64,000 nucleotides of DNA from NCBI GenBank assembly GCA_003140075.1, contig PLIO01000145.1, forward strand, positions 1-64,000, read 5' to 3'. The notes below the pieces were generated by a model. The model was given only the letters and a program-made list of their open reading frames with translations. It did not search any database and was not told where the DNA came from. Position numbers and translations under genes: made by a program. Below are positions 15,948-25,310 of this stretch, piece by piece (the stretch's first letter is position 1; each line of letters starts with the position of its first letter). The DNA is from Acidobacteriaceae bacterium. GTDB taxonomy: Bacteria > Acidobacteriota > Terriglobia > Terriglobales > Acidobacteriaceae.

Positions 15948-18929
15948 TCAGAAACTGAACGTGGCCAATAGATCAATGCGGCGAACCGCCGCACCCGTGG
16001 AAAAAGGTCCGCCCTGAAGCCCATTAGGGGTGTCGAAGAATCGCGAACCCAGGATGCCGCTCGGGTTTCCGAAGTTCACCTTGTTGAAGACATTGCGCGC
16101 CGAAACGCCGAACGTGAGATTGTAACGGCGGTCGGAGCTACTGGGCATTCCTCCACCCGGTCCGCCGCCGAAGAGAGGACCGCGCGGACCACCCCCGCCA
16201 CGAGAGCCGCCGCCGGGTCCGCCGCCCTGACCTTGACTGCCCGCAGGGCGGCTGACCTTGGGGCCGAAGCCGAAAGTCTTGGTGAGCCGCAGATTCGTCG
16301 TCACATGGGATGGACCTTCGCCGTAGTTGATGGGAACAATCTTCTCGCCAGCAACGGCGGGGCTGGCCGGATTAGCGTCAAAAGTTCCCAGCGACGTGCA
16401 ATAAATATTCGGGGCAGTGCAACTCGCTCCGGGAGCAAGTCCGGGACGGTCATTGAAGATGGAGTCGTTGTTGAGGTCGTTAGTGGTGGTGATGTTGAAT
16501 GGAGAACCGGAACTCGCGATCAGGAACGGACTCAGGCGAAAGTTGTAAGGGAGACCAAATGTGCCACCGAAGAACAGACGATTACGAATGTCAAAGGAAG
16601 CGCGGCCGTAGTCGGCGCTGATGTTGTACGAGTTCGAGGGAAAGCTGGAAACCCCGGAGGTGCCGCTGTTGGCATAGTTCAGCACATAGTATCCGAAAAG
16701 CTGAACCTTCGATCCGACCCGCACGTTGGTATTGGCAATCAATTGAGTCTGCCGGAAGACTGCTTCGGAAGCGTAGCGGTAGAGATTTTCAGTGGAAATT
16801 TGGCAGTTGGGACTGCATGGAGTCCCAGGGTAAGGCGCATCGGCGTTGATGGTGAGCAGTTGATCGAATCCGCGGGAGTTCAAGTAGGTCACGTTTAAGG
16901 TGGCAGACTTGGTGAGTTGCCGTTCCACGCTGATTGCCGACTGCAATGTGTACGGCGCGTGCAGACGCGGGCTGATCTGGTAGATAGTGGGCGTAACGGG
17001 TACAGCCGCACCAGTGCAGGAGGACAAGTCTGTGGGCGACAGAGACGGGCATTCCGGATTGTTAATCACGAACTGCTCCTGGGTAATGCCGTTCAAGCGC
17101 TCCGCTTCCAGTATCTGGGCTTCCTGAAAGCGATCATAGAAAACTCCAAATCCGCCGCGCAGCACGACTTTGGGCGGAGCGCTCTTGCCTCCAACTCCCC
17201 AGGCAAAACCCAGGCGCGGCGCCCAGTCGTCGTGATCCTGAATGCCGGTTTGCGTTTCGAAGCGCAGGCCGTAGCTGAGAGTGATGTTGGGCCGTAGCTT
17301 CCAATCATCCTGGTAGTAAAGCCCCGCATCGAAGTTGCCCACCACCAGAGGAGGACTGCCCACCGTATAAGTGAGTTGAGTGGCGATCGGGACGGTAGCG
17401 TTTCCGGCATTCTGAATCGCGGTCTCATAGGAGATCGGGCAAGGTACTTGCCCGGCAGTAGGCAGGCAGCTGCTTTCCCCCGTAGGGGTGAGCAACGAAG
17501 AAAACGTAAATGTGCCGTTGAATCCTGAAGTCTGGCTGTTTGCGTCGCGAATGCCGCGCAGCCGCGCTCCAAACTTCACGGTGTGATTGCCGTGGATGAT
17601 GGAAGTGTAATTCTGGAGTTCGTAGTGGTCCTGGTGGTCAAGAATGTTGCCCTGGCTGCTGCCCCCGCCGCCGAACGATCCCAGGACGTTGAGGGTCGGC
17701 TGGCTGTTCAGCGCTAGCTGATTGTCGAGCTCCCGCAGGTACTGGAAGCGGGTTTCGTTCACAATCTTTGCACCGATGATCTGGGTATCGCTGATTTGCA
17801 GCGTGTGCTCGGTCGCGCCCGAGTTGTAACCTTGTGAAGCTAGGGTGAACTGGCCGATTCCGTCGTTATCCTCAATGTCGCGGTAGAACTGATAGCGCGC
17901 GGTCAGGGTGTTGTTCTTGCTGAGAGCATAGTCGATCCGGGGCGTGATGTTGGTTCGATGCCGGGGAAAAGGCACCGATTCGATGATCGGCACCTCGGCG
18001 AGAGTGGTGGGATCAAGCGTGAAGGCATTGATGGCAGAGAGGTCGTTGATGTTCCGGCGCTGGGCGTCGAGAAAAAAAGACGCGTTCTTGTTGATCGGTC
18101 CACCGACATTGGCAGTGATTAGAGTGGAATCGTAACCGGGTTGGTCGACACCGCCGAACGGATTCGGCGTATTGAATGCGGAATCGTTCCCGTCCACCAT
18201 TACCTGCCCGTGAAATTTGTCGGTGCCGGGTTTTGTGAAGATCTCGATCCGGCCGTAGCCGAGCTTGTCGTATTCGGCGGAGAACGGATTTTGGTTGATG
18301 CGAATTTCGCGAATGGATTCCTTGGGAGGCAGCTGGCCTGCAGTGAAGCCATCGATATATATTTGTCCGCCGTTAGGACCGGCGGAAGGCCCGGCCAGGG
18401 CCTGCAGGTCTGTGAGCAATTCGTCGGGATCGTCGGGTAAGGCTTCCAGTTCCTTGCCTGAGATGGTGATGGCTCCGGCGTTGTTCGCAGGATTGACGTC
18501 GACCGTGGGCGCGGTGTCCGAGACCTGAATCTTGGTCTGCTCCACTTCGATGGCCATGGCGACGTTCAGACGCAAAGGCTGATCCGCTGTGACGGCTACG
18601 TTGTCGTTTTCGTAGAGGGAGAAACCCTGGGCAATAACGTTCAGCGTGTACTGACCCGCGGCCAGCTCCTTGAACTCATAGAGGCCCTGCCCGTTGGTCT
18701 GTGCTTTGATGGGCGTTGCGGAAGCGGCCGCAGGCGTGAGAACGACATCGGCATTCGCGATTGCGGCGCCGGACGGGTCAGTTACCTGGCCGCGCAAGAC
18801 CCCTGAAGCTGCGGGAGCCGTCGTCTGCGTGGCAGGCGCCTGGGAAGCCGCAAGCGTAGTAGACAACTGGAAAGAAAGAAAAATAAATATGAAAAGAAAA
18901 TACTTCCGCACCGTCATCCAATATTCCAT
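15948..18929 (-). CDS. TonB-dependent receptor with carboxypeptidase-regulatory-like domain
   Basis: A 993-residue outer-membrane protein. It has a signal peptide, then a CarboxypepD_reg-like domain at about residues 40-125 (GVLRGQVTDPSGAAIANADVV), a plug domain (GAITISGKELEALPDDPDEL) and a long beta-barrel. The last residue is Phe, as required for barrel insertion. This architecture (Oar-like) is greatly expanded in Acidobacteria and is usually linked to uptake of large organic substrates. Near the C-terminus lies a Gly/Pro-rich tract of about 35 residues (GGGPGGGSRGGGGPRGP), probably in an external loop. The substrate is unknown. It lies 64 bases after the DUF5666 gene, likely one operon. 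ATG 18917 is an equally possible start, giving a tidier signal peptide. Confidence 0.88.
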   Translation of the reverse strand: MEYWMTVRKYFLFIFIFLSFQLSTTLAASQAPATQTTAPAASGVLRGQVTDPSGAAIANADVVLTPAAASATPIKAQTNGQGLYEFKELAAGQYTLNVIAQGFSLYENDNVAVTADQPLRLNVAMAIEVEQTKIQVSDTAPTVDVNPANNAGAITISGKELEALPDDPDELLTDLQALAGPSAGPNGGQIYIDGFTAGQLPPKESIREIRINQNPFSAEYDKLGYGRIEIFTKPGTDKFHGQVMVDGNDSAFNTPNPFGGVDQPGYDSTLITANVGGPINKNASFFLDAQRRNINDLSAINAFTLDPTTLAEVPIIESVPFPRHRTNITPRIDYALSKNNTLTARYQFYRDIEDNDGIGQFTLASQGYNSGATEHTLQISDTQIIGAKIVNETRFQYLRELDNQLALNSQPTLNVLGSFGGGGSSQGNILDHQDHYELQNYTSIIHGNHTVKFGARLRGIRDANSQTSGFNGTFTFSSLLTPTGESSCLPTAGQVPCPISYETAIQNAGNATVPIATQLTYTVGSPPLVVGNFDAGLYYQDDWKLRPNITLSYGLRFETQTGIQDHDDWAPRLGFAWGVGGKSAPPKVVLRGGFGVFYDRFQEAQILEAERLNGITQEQFVINNPECPSLSPTDLSSCTGAAVPVTPTIYQISPRLHAPYTLQSAISVERQLTKSATLNVTYLNSRGFDQLLTINADAPYPGTPCSPNCQISTENLYRYASEAVFRQTQLIANTNVRVGSKVQLFGYYVLNYANSGTSGVSSFPSNSYNISADYGRASFDIRNRLFFGGTFGLPYNFRLSPFLIASSGSPFNITTTNDLNNDSIFNDRPGLAPGASCTAPNIYCTSLGTFDANPASPAVAGEKIVPINYGEGPSHVTTNLRLTKTFGFGPKVSRPAGSQGQGGGPGGGSRGGGGPRGPLFGGGPGGGMPSSSDRRYNLTFGVSARNVFNKVNFGNPSGILGSRFFDTPNGLQGGPFSTGAAVRRIDLLATFSF

Positions 18930-18993
18930 TCTGTGAGTAAGAATCTTCGATATAAATCTTCCATGCAGTATTCGGTTGCGTGGGGAGCAAATC

Positions 18994-20256
18994 CTATGGG
19001 CCCCCAGCGTCGCCGGAGGGCGCGCCCATGGTCCACGGCGTCAGCATCGCGGCGCTGCTGGCGTTGGGAGCGGCTTGTAGAAGTTGTTCCACGCCGCTCA
19101 CGAGCGTAATCGTCGTCCCTACGCCCGCAGTGCCCTCAGTCGCGAGGATTATCACCGCGTCGCCCTTATGCAAGTCCGCCAGAGAAACAGTGGGGACGTG
19201 GCTCAGCATCTGCTGAAAATCCGGAGCACCGCCCGAACGGCCACCCGTAGCACTTCCGCCAGAAGACGCTCCACTGGAAGGACCCGACGGAAGCGGGGGT
19301 TGGCCGCTAGTGGTTTGAGCGTTTGAGGTTGGGACATTGGTTGCGGAGCCGCTCGATGGCGCTCCAGGTATCCCGCCCGCAGCCGCTCCCTTCAAGCGCA
19401 TCGCGATCCGCTGCGCCATCTCAGGCGGCAAACGGCGAAGTTGCGAGTCTCCGGTCACTTTGACCACCACTGATTTCTTCGACAATAAATCCTGAACGCT
19501 GAGAGTCGATGCACTTGCGTCCACCGAATTGACGGTGCCGGCAATACTACGGAACGATCCGGAAACGATTTCCTCGGCTGTCAGTTCGCTTCCATCGGCG
19601 CCGAGATCTCCACGGGCGCGCACCTGATCGCCGGGACGAATTTCCTGCAGCGTGCTTGGTTTGGCATCGTCAAATTCCACGGAGTCCGGCGCATAACGGC
19701 GAATGGCCGTGGCGCTGGACGTGTGAATCGTGATGCTCTTCTTTGAGGCAAAGCTACCCACGGAAATTGTGACAGTTCCGGTCGCTGTATCCTCCGCGGT
19801 CACCAAGCCGCCCACGCCACGCTTCTGCCAGTCTTCCAACTCCTGCTTATGCCGCGTTTCGAGATCGGAGTGCTTCATCACGACGACGGTGGAAGCCACG
19901 AGCGATAGATTATCGTCGGAAGCTTTGCCGCCAACCAGGATGCGATCACCGACCTGCAGATCCTGCAACTGAATCGGGGTGGCGTTCTTCAGATCCTTCT
20001 CGCCCGGAGCTATGCGAAGAATCCGGGTGGTGGGCTGGACAGTGATATTGACGTCAGGGCCGGAGTCGGGCGTGAGAGTGATCGCCGTTCCGTTGACGAC
20101 TTTGATGGCGCCAACGCGTCGACTGGCGGTACCTGGACCGGCGCTGGGTTGGGTTTGCTGGCCGGAGGAGATCGCATAACAGCAAGGCGCCAGTGGAAAA
20201 GCGGCGCTTGCGGCGCAGAGTGCAATTGTCAGCAGCCGGTTTGTGTTTGCGCTCAT
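18994..20256 (-). CDS. DUF5666-type secreted repeat protein
   Basis: A 420-residue exported protein (signal segment near LLTIALCAASAAFPLAPCCYA). It contains three to four repeats of about 75 residues, each with G-x-V/I-x-x-V-N/D, a T-I-T-V strand and a VGDRI-like or PGDQVRARG-like turn (VGAIKVVNGTAITL; GLVTAEDTATGTVTISV; IAGTVNSVDASASTLSV). These resemble DUF5666 small beta-barrel modules. The C-terminal 140 residues are a Ser/Gly/Pro-rich tract ending with another GDAVIILATEGT module. Function is unknown. The start at 20256 follows AAAGGCG. It precedes the TonB receptor on the same strand, so the two may work together at the envelope (inference). Confidence 0.75.
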   Translation of the reverse strand: MSANTNRLLTIALCAASAAFPLAPCCYAISSGQQTQPSAGPGTASRRVGAIKVVNGTAITLTPDSGPDVNITVQPTTRILRIAPGEKDLKNATPIQLQDLQVGDRILVGGKASDDNLSLVASTVVVMKHSDLETRHKQELEDWQKRGVGGLVTAEDTATGTVTISVGSFASKKSITIHTSSATAIRRYAPDSVEFDDAKPSTLQEIRPGDQVRARGDLGADGSELTAEEIVSGSFRSIAGTVNSVDASASTLSVQDLLSKKSVVVKVTGDSQLRRLPPEMAQRIAMRLKGAAAGGIPGAPSSGSATNVPTSNAQTTSGQPPLPSGPSSGASSGGSATGGRSGGAPDFQQMLSHVPTVSLADLHKGDAVIILATEGTAGVGTTITLVSGVEQLLQAAPNASSAAMLTPWTMGAPSGDAGGP

Positions 20257-20421
20257 ACGCCTTTCATTTCGCTCTTTTCGCTCTTTAACTAATCTACATC
20301 GGCCCATCGCACAGGAACGCAGGATTTACAAAGTTTTACTTCGAGACGCAAAGCTGCCACAAAAGCGACGCAAGAATATCGAGGCGGCATTAACAGAAAA
20401 TAATGCAGGTTCGCTGCGCAT

Positions 20422-21390
20422 TCATTCTGCGATGAGCAGGTTCTCCGCGAAAGGCCACTCCTCGTCTATCCATTGCACATCGCAGCGGAAACCGGCGGTG
20501 CTGGCCATTGGAAAGATCTCTTGGGGAGAATACTTGTGGCTGCTTTCGGTCCAGATGGTTTCGCCCTCAAGAAACTGAACGGAAAGTCCGGCCGCCGGAA
20601 TATCTACGGTCTGGCGGCACATGGAACGCAGATGCATTTCCACGGAGCGGTCCGTGTGATTGATTTTCGCCACGTGCTCGAATTGCGCAAGATCGAAATC
20701 GGCGTCCAGATCGCGATTGATGCGAGCCAGCAGATTCAGGTTGAATGCCGCAGTCACTCCCAATTCGTCGTCATAAGCGGCGATGAGCTGTGCGCTCGAT
20801 TTCTCCAGATCGGTTCCCAGCAGAAGGGAATCGCCGGGCTGAAGAATGCGCCGGACCTCGGCTAAAAAGTTGATGCCCGCCAGCCGGTCGAAGTTCCCAA
20901 TGGTGCTCCCCAGGAACAGCACGCAAAGATGCTGGCCACTGCGCCGTTGCGCTGCGACTTCCAGCAGTCCCTCCAGGTATTCGCGCTCGAAGCCCAGGAT
21001 GCTGATGGCATCGATGTCGCTCAGCTCGCGCTCACACATGGCGAGAGCCGACGGGGAAATCTCGATGGGATAGTAAGCCGTGCGCTGGCGGCGGCAAAGA
21101 GACTCAAGGATGTGGCGGGTCTTCCTGCCGCTGCCGCTGCCGAGTTCGGCGACGGCGACTGGAGTGGCGAGGCGCTCCACAATGTCTCCGGCATGCCGCC
21201 GCAGCAGGCGTTCATCCGCACGCGTCAGTCCGTACTCCCGCAGATGGCTGATCACTTCGAACAATGCTGAACCTACTTCGTCGTACAAGTATTTCGACGG
21301 CAGTTCTTTCTGACCCGGCATGGTAAGGCCATTGCGCACATCGGCTGCAAATTCATAGGTCGCATTTGGAGTAATAGTCTGAACCAGCAT
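20422..21390 (-). CDS. egtD: L-histidine N-alpha-methyltransferase EgtD
   Basis: A 322-residue cytosolic SAM-dependent enzyme that makes hercynine (N-alpha-trimethylhistidine), the first step of ergothioneine synthesis. The sequence has the family N-terminus (LPSKYLYDEVGSALFEVI, then YGLTRADERLL), the SAM-binding loop AELGSGSGRKT, LFLGSTIGNF, and FLEGETIWTESSHKYS near the C-terminus. Length matches the usual 320 residues. It lies 50 bases downstream of egtB on the same strand, and the two complement each other in one pathway. No egtA, egtC or egtE is seen near. Confidence 0.93.
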   Translation of the reverse strand: MLVQTITPNATYEFAADVRNGLTMPGQKELPSKYLYDEVGSALFEVISHLREYGLTRADERLLRRHAGDIVERLATPVAVAELGSGSGRKTRHILESLCRRQRTAYYPIEISPSALAMCERELSDIDAISILGFEREYLEGLLEVAAQRRSGQHLCVLFLGSTIGNFDRLAGINFLAEVRRILQPGDSLLLGTDLEKSSAQLIAAYDDELGVTAAFNLNLLARINRDLDADFDLAQFEHVAKINHTDRSVEMHLRSMCRQTVDIPAAGLSVQFLEGETIWTESSHKYSPQEIFPMASTAGFRCDVQWIDEEWPFAENLLIAE

Positions 21391-21440
21391 ATTGGCGGCT
21401 CCCTTTAACGATCAGAACGTTAATATCGACGAAGTGACAA

Positions 21441-22775
21441 TCATCGGCTTACGCAGCGAAATCCGGTGTAGGCGAATTGATAGTGCGCCTGGAACCAATT
21501 GCGGAACGTGCGCCGCAACAGGCACGCGGCGGTGCGGGACGATCCGCCCTTGAGCACGAAATGCTTGCCGTCAAAGAAATCTGCGGAATAGCCGCGGTAG
21601 AACGGAAAGGGTTCGAACCCGGGGAACGGCGCGAACTCGGTGGAAGTCCACTCCCATCCATTGCCCAGCAGCCCGTGGACACCGAAGGCGCTTCGGCCAT
21701 CCGGAAATGCGTTTACCGGCGCTGGACTCCAACTGGCGAAATCGAAGTTGCCAAATCTCGCCGAAGGCGCTTCCCTTCCCCACGGGTAAGTTAGCTCTTC
21801 TCCGCGGGGAGTAGCATAGGCTGCGCGCTGCCACTCGGCTTCTGTGGGCAACGACTTCCGTGCCCAGATCGCATACGCCGTCGCCTCCGCGTGGCTCACA
21901 TAGACGGGCCAATTCAGGGGCAGCGGCACGTCTTCAAACATCGTGCGATAGCTCCACTGCCCAGCTTCTTTCTTCCAAAATGCCGGATGTGAAATTCCCT
22001 GCCCAGATTTCCAGTTCCAGTCATCGTCACTCCAGAATGCGGGCGTTTCGTATCCACGCGCTGTAATGAACTCGAGATACTGAAGGTTCGTGATTTTGTA
22101 CTGATCGATGGCAAACGCCGGCACCTCGACGGTATGGGCTTGATATTCGTTGTCCCAGCCGAATAGGTTGCTGCCGCGCGGGAGCCCAAGCGTAACCGCA
22201 CCCGCAGGAATCTCACTGCTCCGGTGAACGGCTGGAGTAGCCTGCAGGTCGAGAGGTTCTTTCCGTCGCACTTTGTGATTCAGTGACAACTGATGCAGCA
22301 TGTAGGCCAGTGTTTCGGCGTGCATGAGGCGGTGCTCAATGGCGACACTGAGCAGAGTGCTGAGTGGGAAGCCGTCCCTTGTGGGGGGGCGAGGATCGGC
22401 CAGTGCGTCCGATAGTTTCTCGTCCAGGATCATTCGGATTTTTCCGACATATTCCTCCACGGCTGCCATAGTAGGCCAGTCCGACGGCTGATCAGTGGGG
22501 AGTCCGCCGCCGACTGGATCGATGCCGAACGCAAACAGACGGTCAAACTCGGGATGGAAGCTCTTCAGTCCGAGAACGCGTTCGTGAAAGAGGTTCCAAT
22601 CGAAGGCCTCGACATGTCCGATGTAAAAGATGATGCGATGACGTTCGTCAATGGGCCGTTCGTAGAGAGAATCGGGCTTGACCAGAGCGAACACATCGTC
22701 TGTGCGTTGGCGGGCGTCGGCGAGTTGGTCGATCAGATAGTAACGGAGGGTTGAGTCGCTTGATGTGGCGAGCAT
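21441..22775 (-). CDS. egtB: Ergothioneine synthase EgtB (iron-dependent C-S bond-forming enzyme)
   Basis: A 444-residue protein made of an N-terminal DinB-like domain and a C-terminal FGE-sulfatase/C-type-lectin-like domain (PAGAVTLGLPRGSNLFGWDNE, LPTEAEWQRAAYATPRG, GNGWEWTS, LKGGSSRTAACLLRRTFRNWF). The iron-binding HRLMHAE (HxxxHxE) motif is present near residues 148-154, and an earlier IGHVEAFDW supplies the third His. It joins hercynine to a thiol donor (gamma-glutamyl-cysteine or cysteine) with oxygen. No egtC is present here, so Cys may be the direct donor, as in some bacterial versions. SenA of selenoneine synthesis is a homologue; the neighbouring egtD and the absence of senB/senC favour EgtB. 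Confidence 0.9.
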   Translation of the reverse strand: MLATSSDSTLRYYLIDQLADARQRTDDVFALVKPDSLYERPIDERHRIIFYIGHVEAFDWNLFHERVLGLKSFHPEFDRLFAFGIDPVGGGLPTDQPSDWPTMAAVEEYVGKIRMILDEKLSDALADPRPPTRDGFPLSTLLSVAIEHRLMHAETLAYMLHQLSLNHKVRRKEPLDLQATPAVHRSSEIPAGAVTLGLPRGSNLFGWDNEYQAHTVEVPAFAIDQYKITNLQYLEFITARGYETPAFWSDDDWNWKSGQGISHPAFWKKEAGQWSYRTMFEDVPLPLNWPVYVSHAEATAYAIWARKSLPTEAEWQRAAYATPRGEELTYPWGREAPSARFGNFDFASWSPAPVNAFPDGRSAFGVHGLLGNGWEWTSTEFAPFPGFEPFPFYRGYSADFFDGKHFVLKGGSSRTAACLLRRTFRNWFQAHYQFAYTGFRCVSR

Positions 22776-22882
22776 TCAGTTCTCCTGACTCGGTGGCCGT
22801 GAGCGGATGAAATTCACCGGCGGCAAACTGACGCGGCGAATGCTGCATTCTATCCGCCGGGCTGGCCGAGTACCATAGGGTA

Positions 22883-23671
22883 ATGCCCCTACCGGTATTT
22901 CACGTCGACGCCTTTACGGCCCGGCCCTTCGCGGGCAATCCGGCCGCCGTGTGTCCGCTTGCAGGGTGGTTAGATGACGAGGTACTGCGTGCGGTCGCAG
23001 CCGAAAACAATCTTTCGGAGACCGCCTTCTTCGTTGCTCGCGGCGATCACTACGAATTGCGCTGGTTCACGCCTCGTTGCGAAGTGAAGCTGTGCGGGCA
23101 TGCGACGCTGGCTTCGGCGTGGGTGGTGCTGCAAATCCTGGAGCCGGAGCGCAATTCGGTGCGCTTCGAAACACGCTTCAGCGGTACGCTCGCCGTTTCC
23201 CGTGACAGCCATTTGTTCGCGATGGACTTCCCTGCGTTGGAACCTTGGACCTGCGGAGATCCGCCTGCGGCGTTGCTCAAAGGTTTGGAAAGGACCCCAG
23301 CCACGGTTATGCAAATCGAAGACAACTATTTTGCCGTGTATGAAAGCGAAGAGGATGTCCGGCGCGTCCGTCCGGACCTTCGGACGCTGGAAGAGCTTCA
23401 TCCCGCGGGAGTCGCGATCACAGCTCCGAGCAATGATGCCGATTTTGTATCTCGCTACTTTGCACCCAGTTACGGCATTCCGGAAGATCCCGTGACCGGC
23501 TCCACGCACTGTTCGTTGGCGCCGTATTGGGGGCAGCGGCTGGGCAAGACTAGCCTGCACGCGCTCCAGGTCTCGGAGCGAGGCGGCGAACTGTGGTGCG
23601 AAGTCAAAGCAGACCGCGTGATTATCAAGGGGAATGCTGTGCTTACGTTGCGAGGCGAGTTGCTGATCTGA
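22883..23671 (+). CDS. PhzF-family isomerase
   Basis: A 262-residue cytosolic protein of the PhzF/diaminopimelate-epimerase fold. The start VFHVDAFTARPFAGNPAAVC, LSETAFF with the catalytic Glu in the usual place, and RWFTPRCEVKLCGHATLA are diagnostic. EDPVTGSTHCSLAPYW closes the second half. In phenazine producers PhzF isomerises dihydro-hydroxyanthranilate, but most family members outside such clusters have unknown substrates, and no phenazine genes are near. It is divergent from egtB with a 107-base gap that should contain both promoters. Confidence 0.88.
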   Translation: MPLPVFHVDAFTARPFAGNPAAVCPLAGWLDDEVLRAVAAENNLSETAFFVARGDHYELRWFTPRCEVKLCGHATLASAWVVLQILEPERNSVRFETRFSGTLAVSRDSHLFAMDFPALEPWTCGDPPAALLKGLERTPATVMQIEDNYFAVYESEEDVRRVRPDLRTLEELHPAGVAITAPSNDADFVSRYFAPSYGIPEDPVTGSTHCSLAPYWGQRLGKTSLHALQVSERGGELWCEVKADRVIIKGNAVLTLRGELLI

Positions 23672-23719
23672 GTGAGCGCAGGCAGACTATCAGGCGCAAA
23701 CTGCCTCGCTTCGCTCGGC

Positions 23720-23741
23720 GGACAGCCGGGGGCGGCTGTCC
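23720..23741. repeat. REP-like hairpin between convergent genes
   Basis: GGACAGCC-GGGGGC-GGCTGTCC, a perfect 8-bp stem with a 6-base loop, 48 bases after phzF and just before the 3' end of the osmoprotectant binding protein gene. There is no T-run. It may stop or protect both transcripts, or be one copy of a dispersed palindrome. Confidence 0.6.
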
Positions 23742-23751
23742 CCACACGAGC

Positions 23752-24681
23752 TTAGTTGACCAGTCCTTTGCGGCGCAGGAATTCGTGCGCGACATCTTTC
23801 ACGTCACGATGCTGGCCATCGAGGGCGTAGTTCAGTTGCTGCATCTCCTGATCGGAAATCTTGCCGCCTAACTCGGCGAGCGCCTGGGCAGCTTCAGGAT
23901 GCTGCACTACGATCTGCTGCCGCATCACCGCGACCGCTTCGTAGGGAGGAAAATAGTGGCGGTCATCTTCGAGCACAAACAAATCGAGCGTGGGAATCAG
24001 CCCATCGGTGGCGTTGCCGGCGGCAATGTCGATCTGGCGATCTTTCAACGCCGAGGCGAGCAATCCCAGATCCATAATGCGGGGCGGGACGGCAAAGTGC
24101 AGACCATAGGCGGCGGCCAGTCCCGCATAGCCGTCTGGACGCTCCATGAACTCGTAGCCAAAACCCGCCCGCCATTGCGGAGCAAGAGCGGCTGCCTGCG
24201 ATAGGGTTTTCAGATGCAAGCGGCGCGCATCGTCTCCGCGAATCTCCATCGCAAAGGTGTTGTTGAATCCGAGAGGCGGACCGAGTGTTAGGCCAAGCCG
24301 CGTCTCGTAGTCGCTCTTGACCCGCTGGTATACCTCGGTCCGATCACCTTCAACTCGTTGCTTGAGAATGGCGGACAAAGCTGTGCCCGTGTATTCGGGA
24401 TAGACATCGATGCGTCCGGCCAGCACCGCTTGTTGGCAAATGTAAGTTCCCGCGAGATAGAAGCGGCGCTCGACTTTCAGGTGCGTGTGCGCTTCAATTT
24501 GCTGCGCCATGAGCTCGCCCAGGATCAGCGACTCGGTAAAGTTCTTGGAGCCGACCACAATTCGGTCGGAGTGCGATGGCGCACACGCGGACAACAGTAG
24601 GGCTGAGAGAATCAAACTCAGAGACATGCAGAACCTCACTCGGTGAGTGCAGCGACGCGGTCTCTGTCGATCCCTTCTCAT
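23752..24681 (-). CDS. Osmoprotectant ABC transporter substrate-binding lipoprotein
   Basis: A 309-residue protein, or 291 if ATG 24627 (preceded by GAGG) is used. The lipobox LLLSACAPS indicates a lipoprotein on the periplasmic face. VVGSKNFTESLILGELMAQ and DVYPEYTGTALSAIL are hallmark segments of the OpuBC/OsmF glycine betaine/choline binding family. It is the third gene in the operon, and the ATG at 24681 overlaps the permease stop (ATGA), which is why I prefer the longer form; its Arg-rich leader is odd, however. It delivers quaternary ammonium solutes to the adjacent permease. Confidence 0.88.
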   Translation of the reverse strand: MRRDRQRPRRCTHRVRFCMSLSLILSALLLSACAPSHSDRIVVGSKNFTESLILGELMAQQIEAHTHLKVERRFYLAGTYICQQAVLAGRIDVYPEYTGTALSAILKQRVEGDRTEVYQRVKSDYETRLGLTLGPPLGFNNTFAMEIRGDDARRLHLKTLSQAAALAPQWRAGFGYEFMERPDGYAGLAAAYGLHFAVPPRIMDLGLLASALKDRQIDIAAGNATDGLIPTLDLFVLEDDRHYFPPYEAVAVMRQQIVVQHPEAAQALAELGGKISDQEMQQLNYALDGQHRDVKDVAHEFLRRKGLVN

Positions 24682-25310
24682 TGTGGCCGCAACCGCTTCT
24701 CCAGCCATCCCAGGCCGAAATCCGCCGATAGCGCCAGAACCGCGGCGGGAATGGCTCCGGCCAAAATAAGTTGATTGTTGACCATGGCGAGACCACGAAA
24801 GATGAACTCGCCCAGGCCACCGGCGCCAATCGCGGCGGCGATGGTGGCCAATCCCACCGAAACCACAACCGCAACTCGCACGCCCGAAAGAATCACGCTC
24901 AACGCCAGCGGCAGCTCCACCTGAAACAAGAGTTGGCTGCCGGTAAGTCCCATGCCACGCCCGGCTTCGACCACTGCGGGATCGACACCACGAATTCCGG
25001 TATAGGTATTGCGAATCACGGGCAGCAGCGCGTAGAGAGTCAGCGCCAGAATCGCCAGGCGATCGGCACGATCGCCAAGCCAGGGCACAGGCAGCAGAAA
25101 TCCAAACAGCGCCAGGCTCGGAATTGTCTGAATGATGTTCGCAGTTCCTAGAACTGGCTTATTCCACGCTGGCCAGTGCGCACTCAGTATGCCGAGCGGT
25201 ATGCCAATCAGCACCGCGAGCATCGTGGAGATGCCGACCAGCCAGAGATGCTCCAACGTGAGTTCGAGAATCTGTGCGCGGTTTTGCAAGAAAAAGTGAA
25301 AGACGTTCAT
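24678..25310 (-). CDS. Osmoprotectant ABC transporter permease (ProW/OpuBB-like)
   Basis: A 210-residue inner-membrane protein with five or six hydrophobic helices. LEHLWLVGISTMLAVLIGIPLG, NIIQTIPSLALFGFLLP and the coupling EAGRGMGLTGSQLLFQVELP loop (EAA motif) are typical of OpuBB/YehW-type permeases. It overlaps the ATPase stop by four bases (ATGA) at its start and the binding protein start at its end. A single permease suggests it works as a homodimer, or a second permease lies elsewhere. Confidence 0.9.
   Translation of the reverse strand: MNVFHFFLQNRAQILELTLEHLWLVGISTMLAVLIGIPLGILSAHWPAWNKPVLGTANIIQTIPSLALFGFLLPVPWLGDRADRLAILALTLYALLPVIRNTYTGIRGVDPAVVEAGRGMGLTGSQLLFQVELPLALSVILSGVRVAVVVSVGLATIAAAIGAGGLGEFIFRGLAMVNNQLILAGAIPAAVLALSADFGLGWLEKRLRPQ

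Noticed and set aside
21606-21626. GGGTTCGAACCC, resembling a tRNA T-arm
   Set aside because: It lies inside the conserved egtB coding sequence, encodes family residues, and no acceptor or anticodon arms surround it.
22883-23671. Phenazine biosynthesis locus
   Set aside because: Only a PhzF-family gene is present; no other phz genes are near, and the family is broad.
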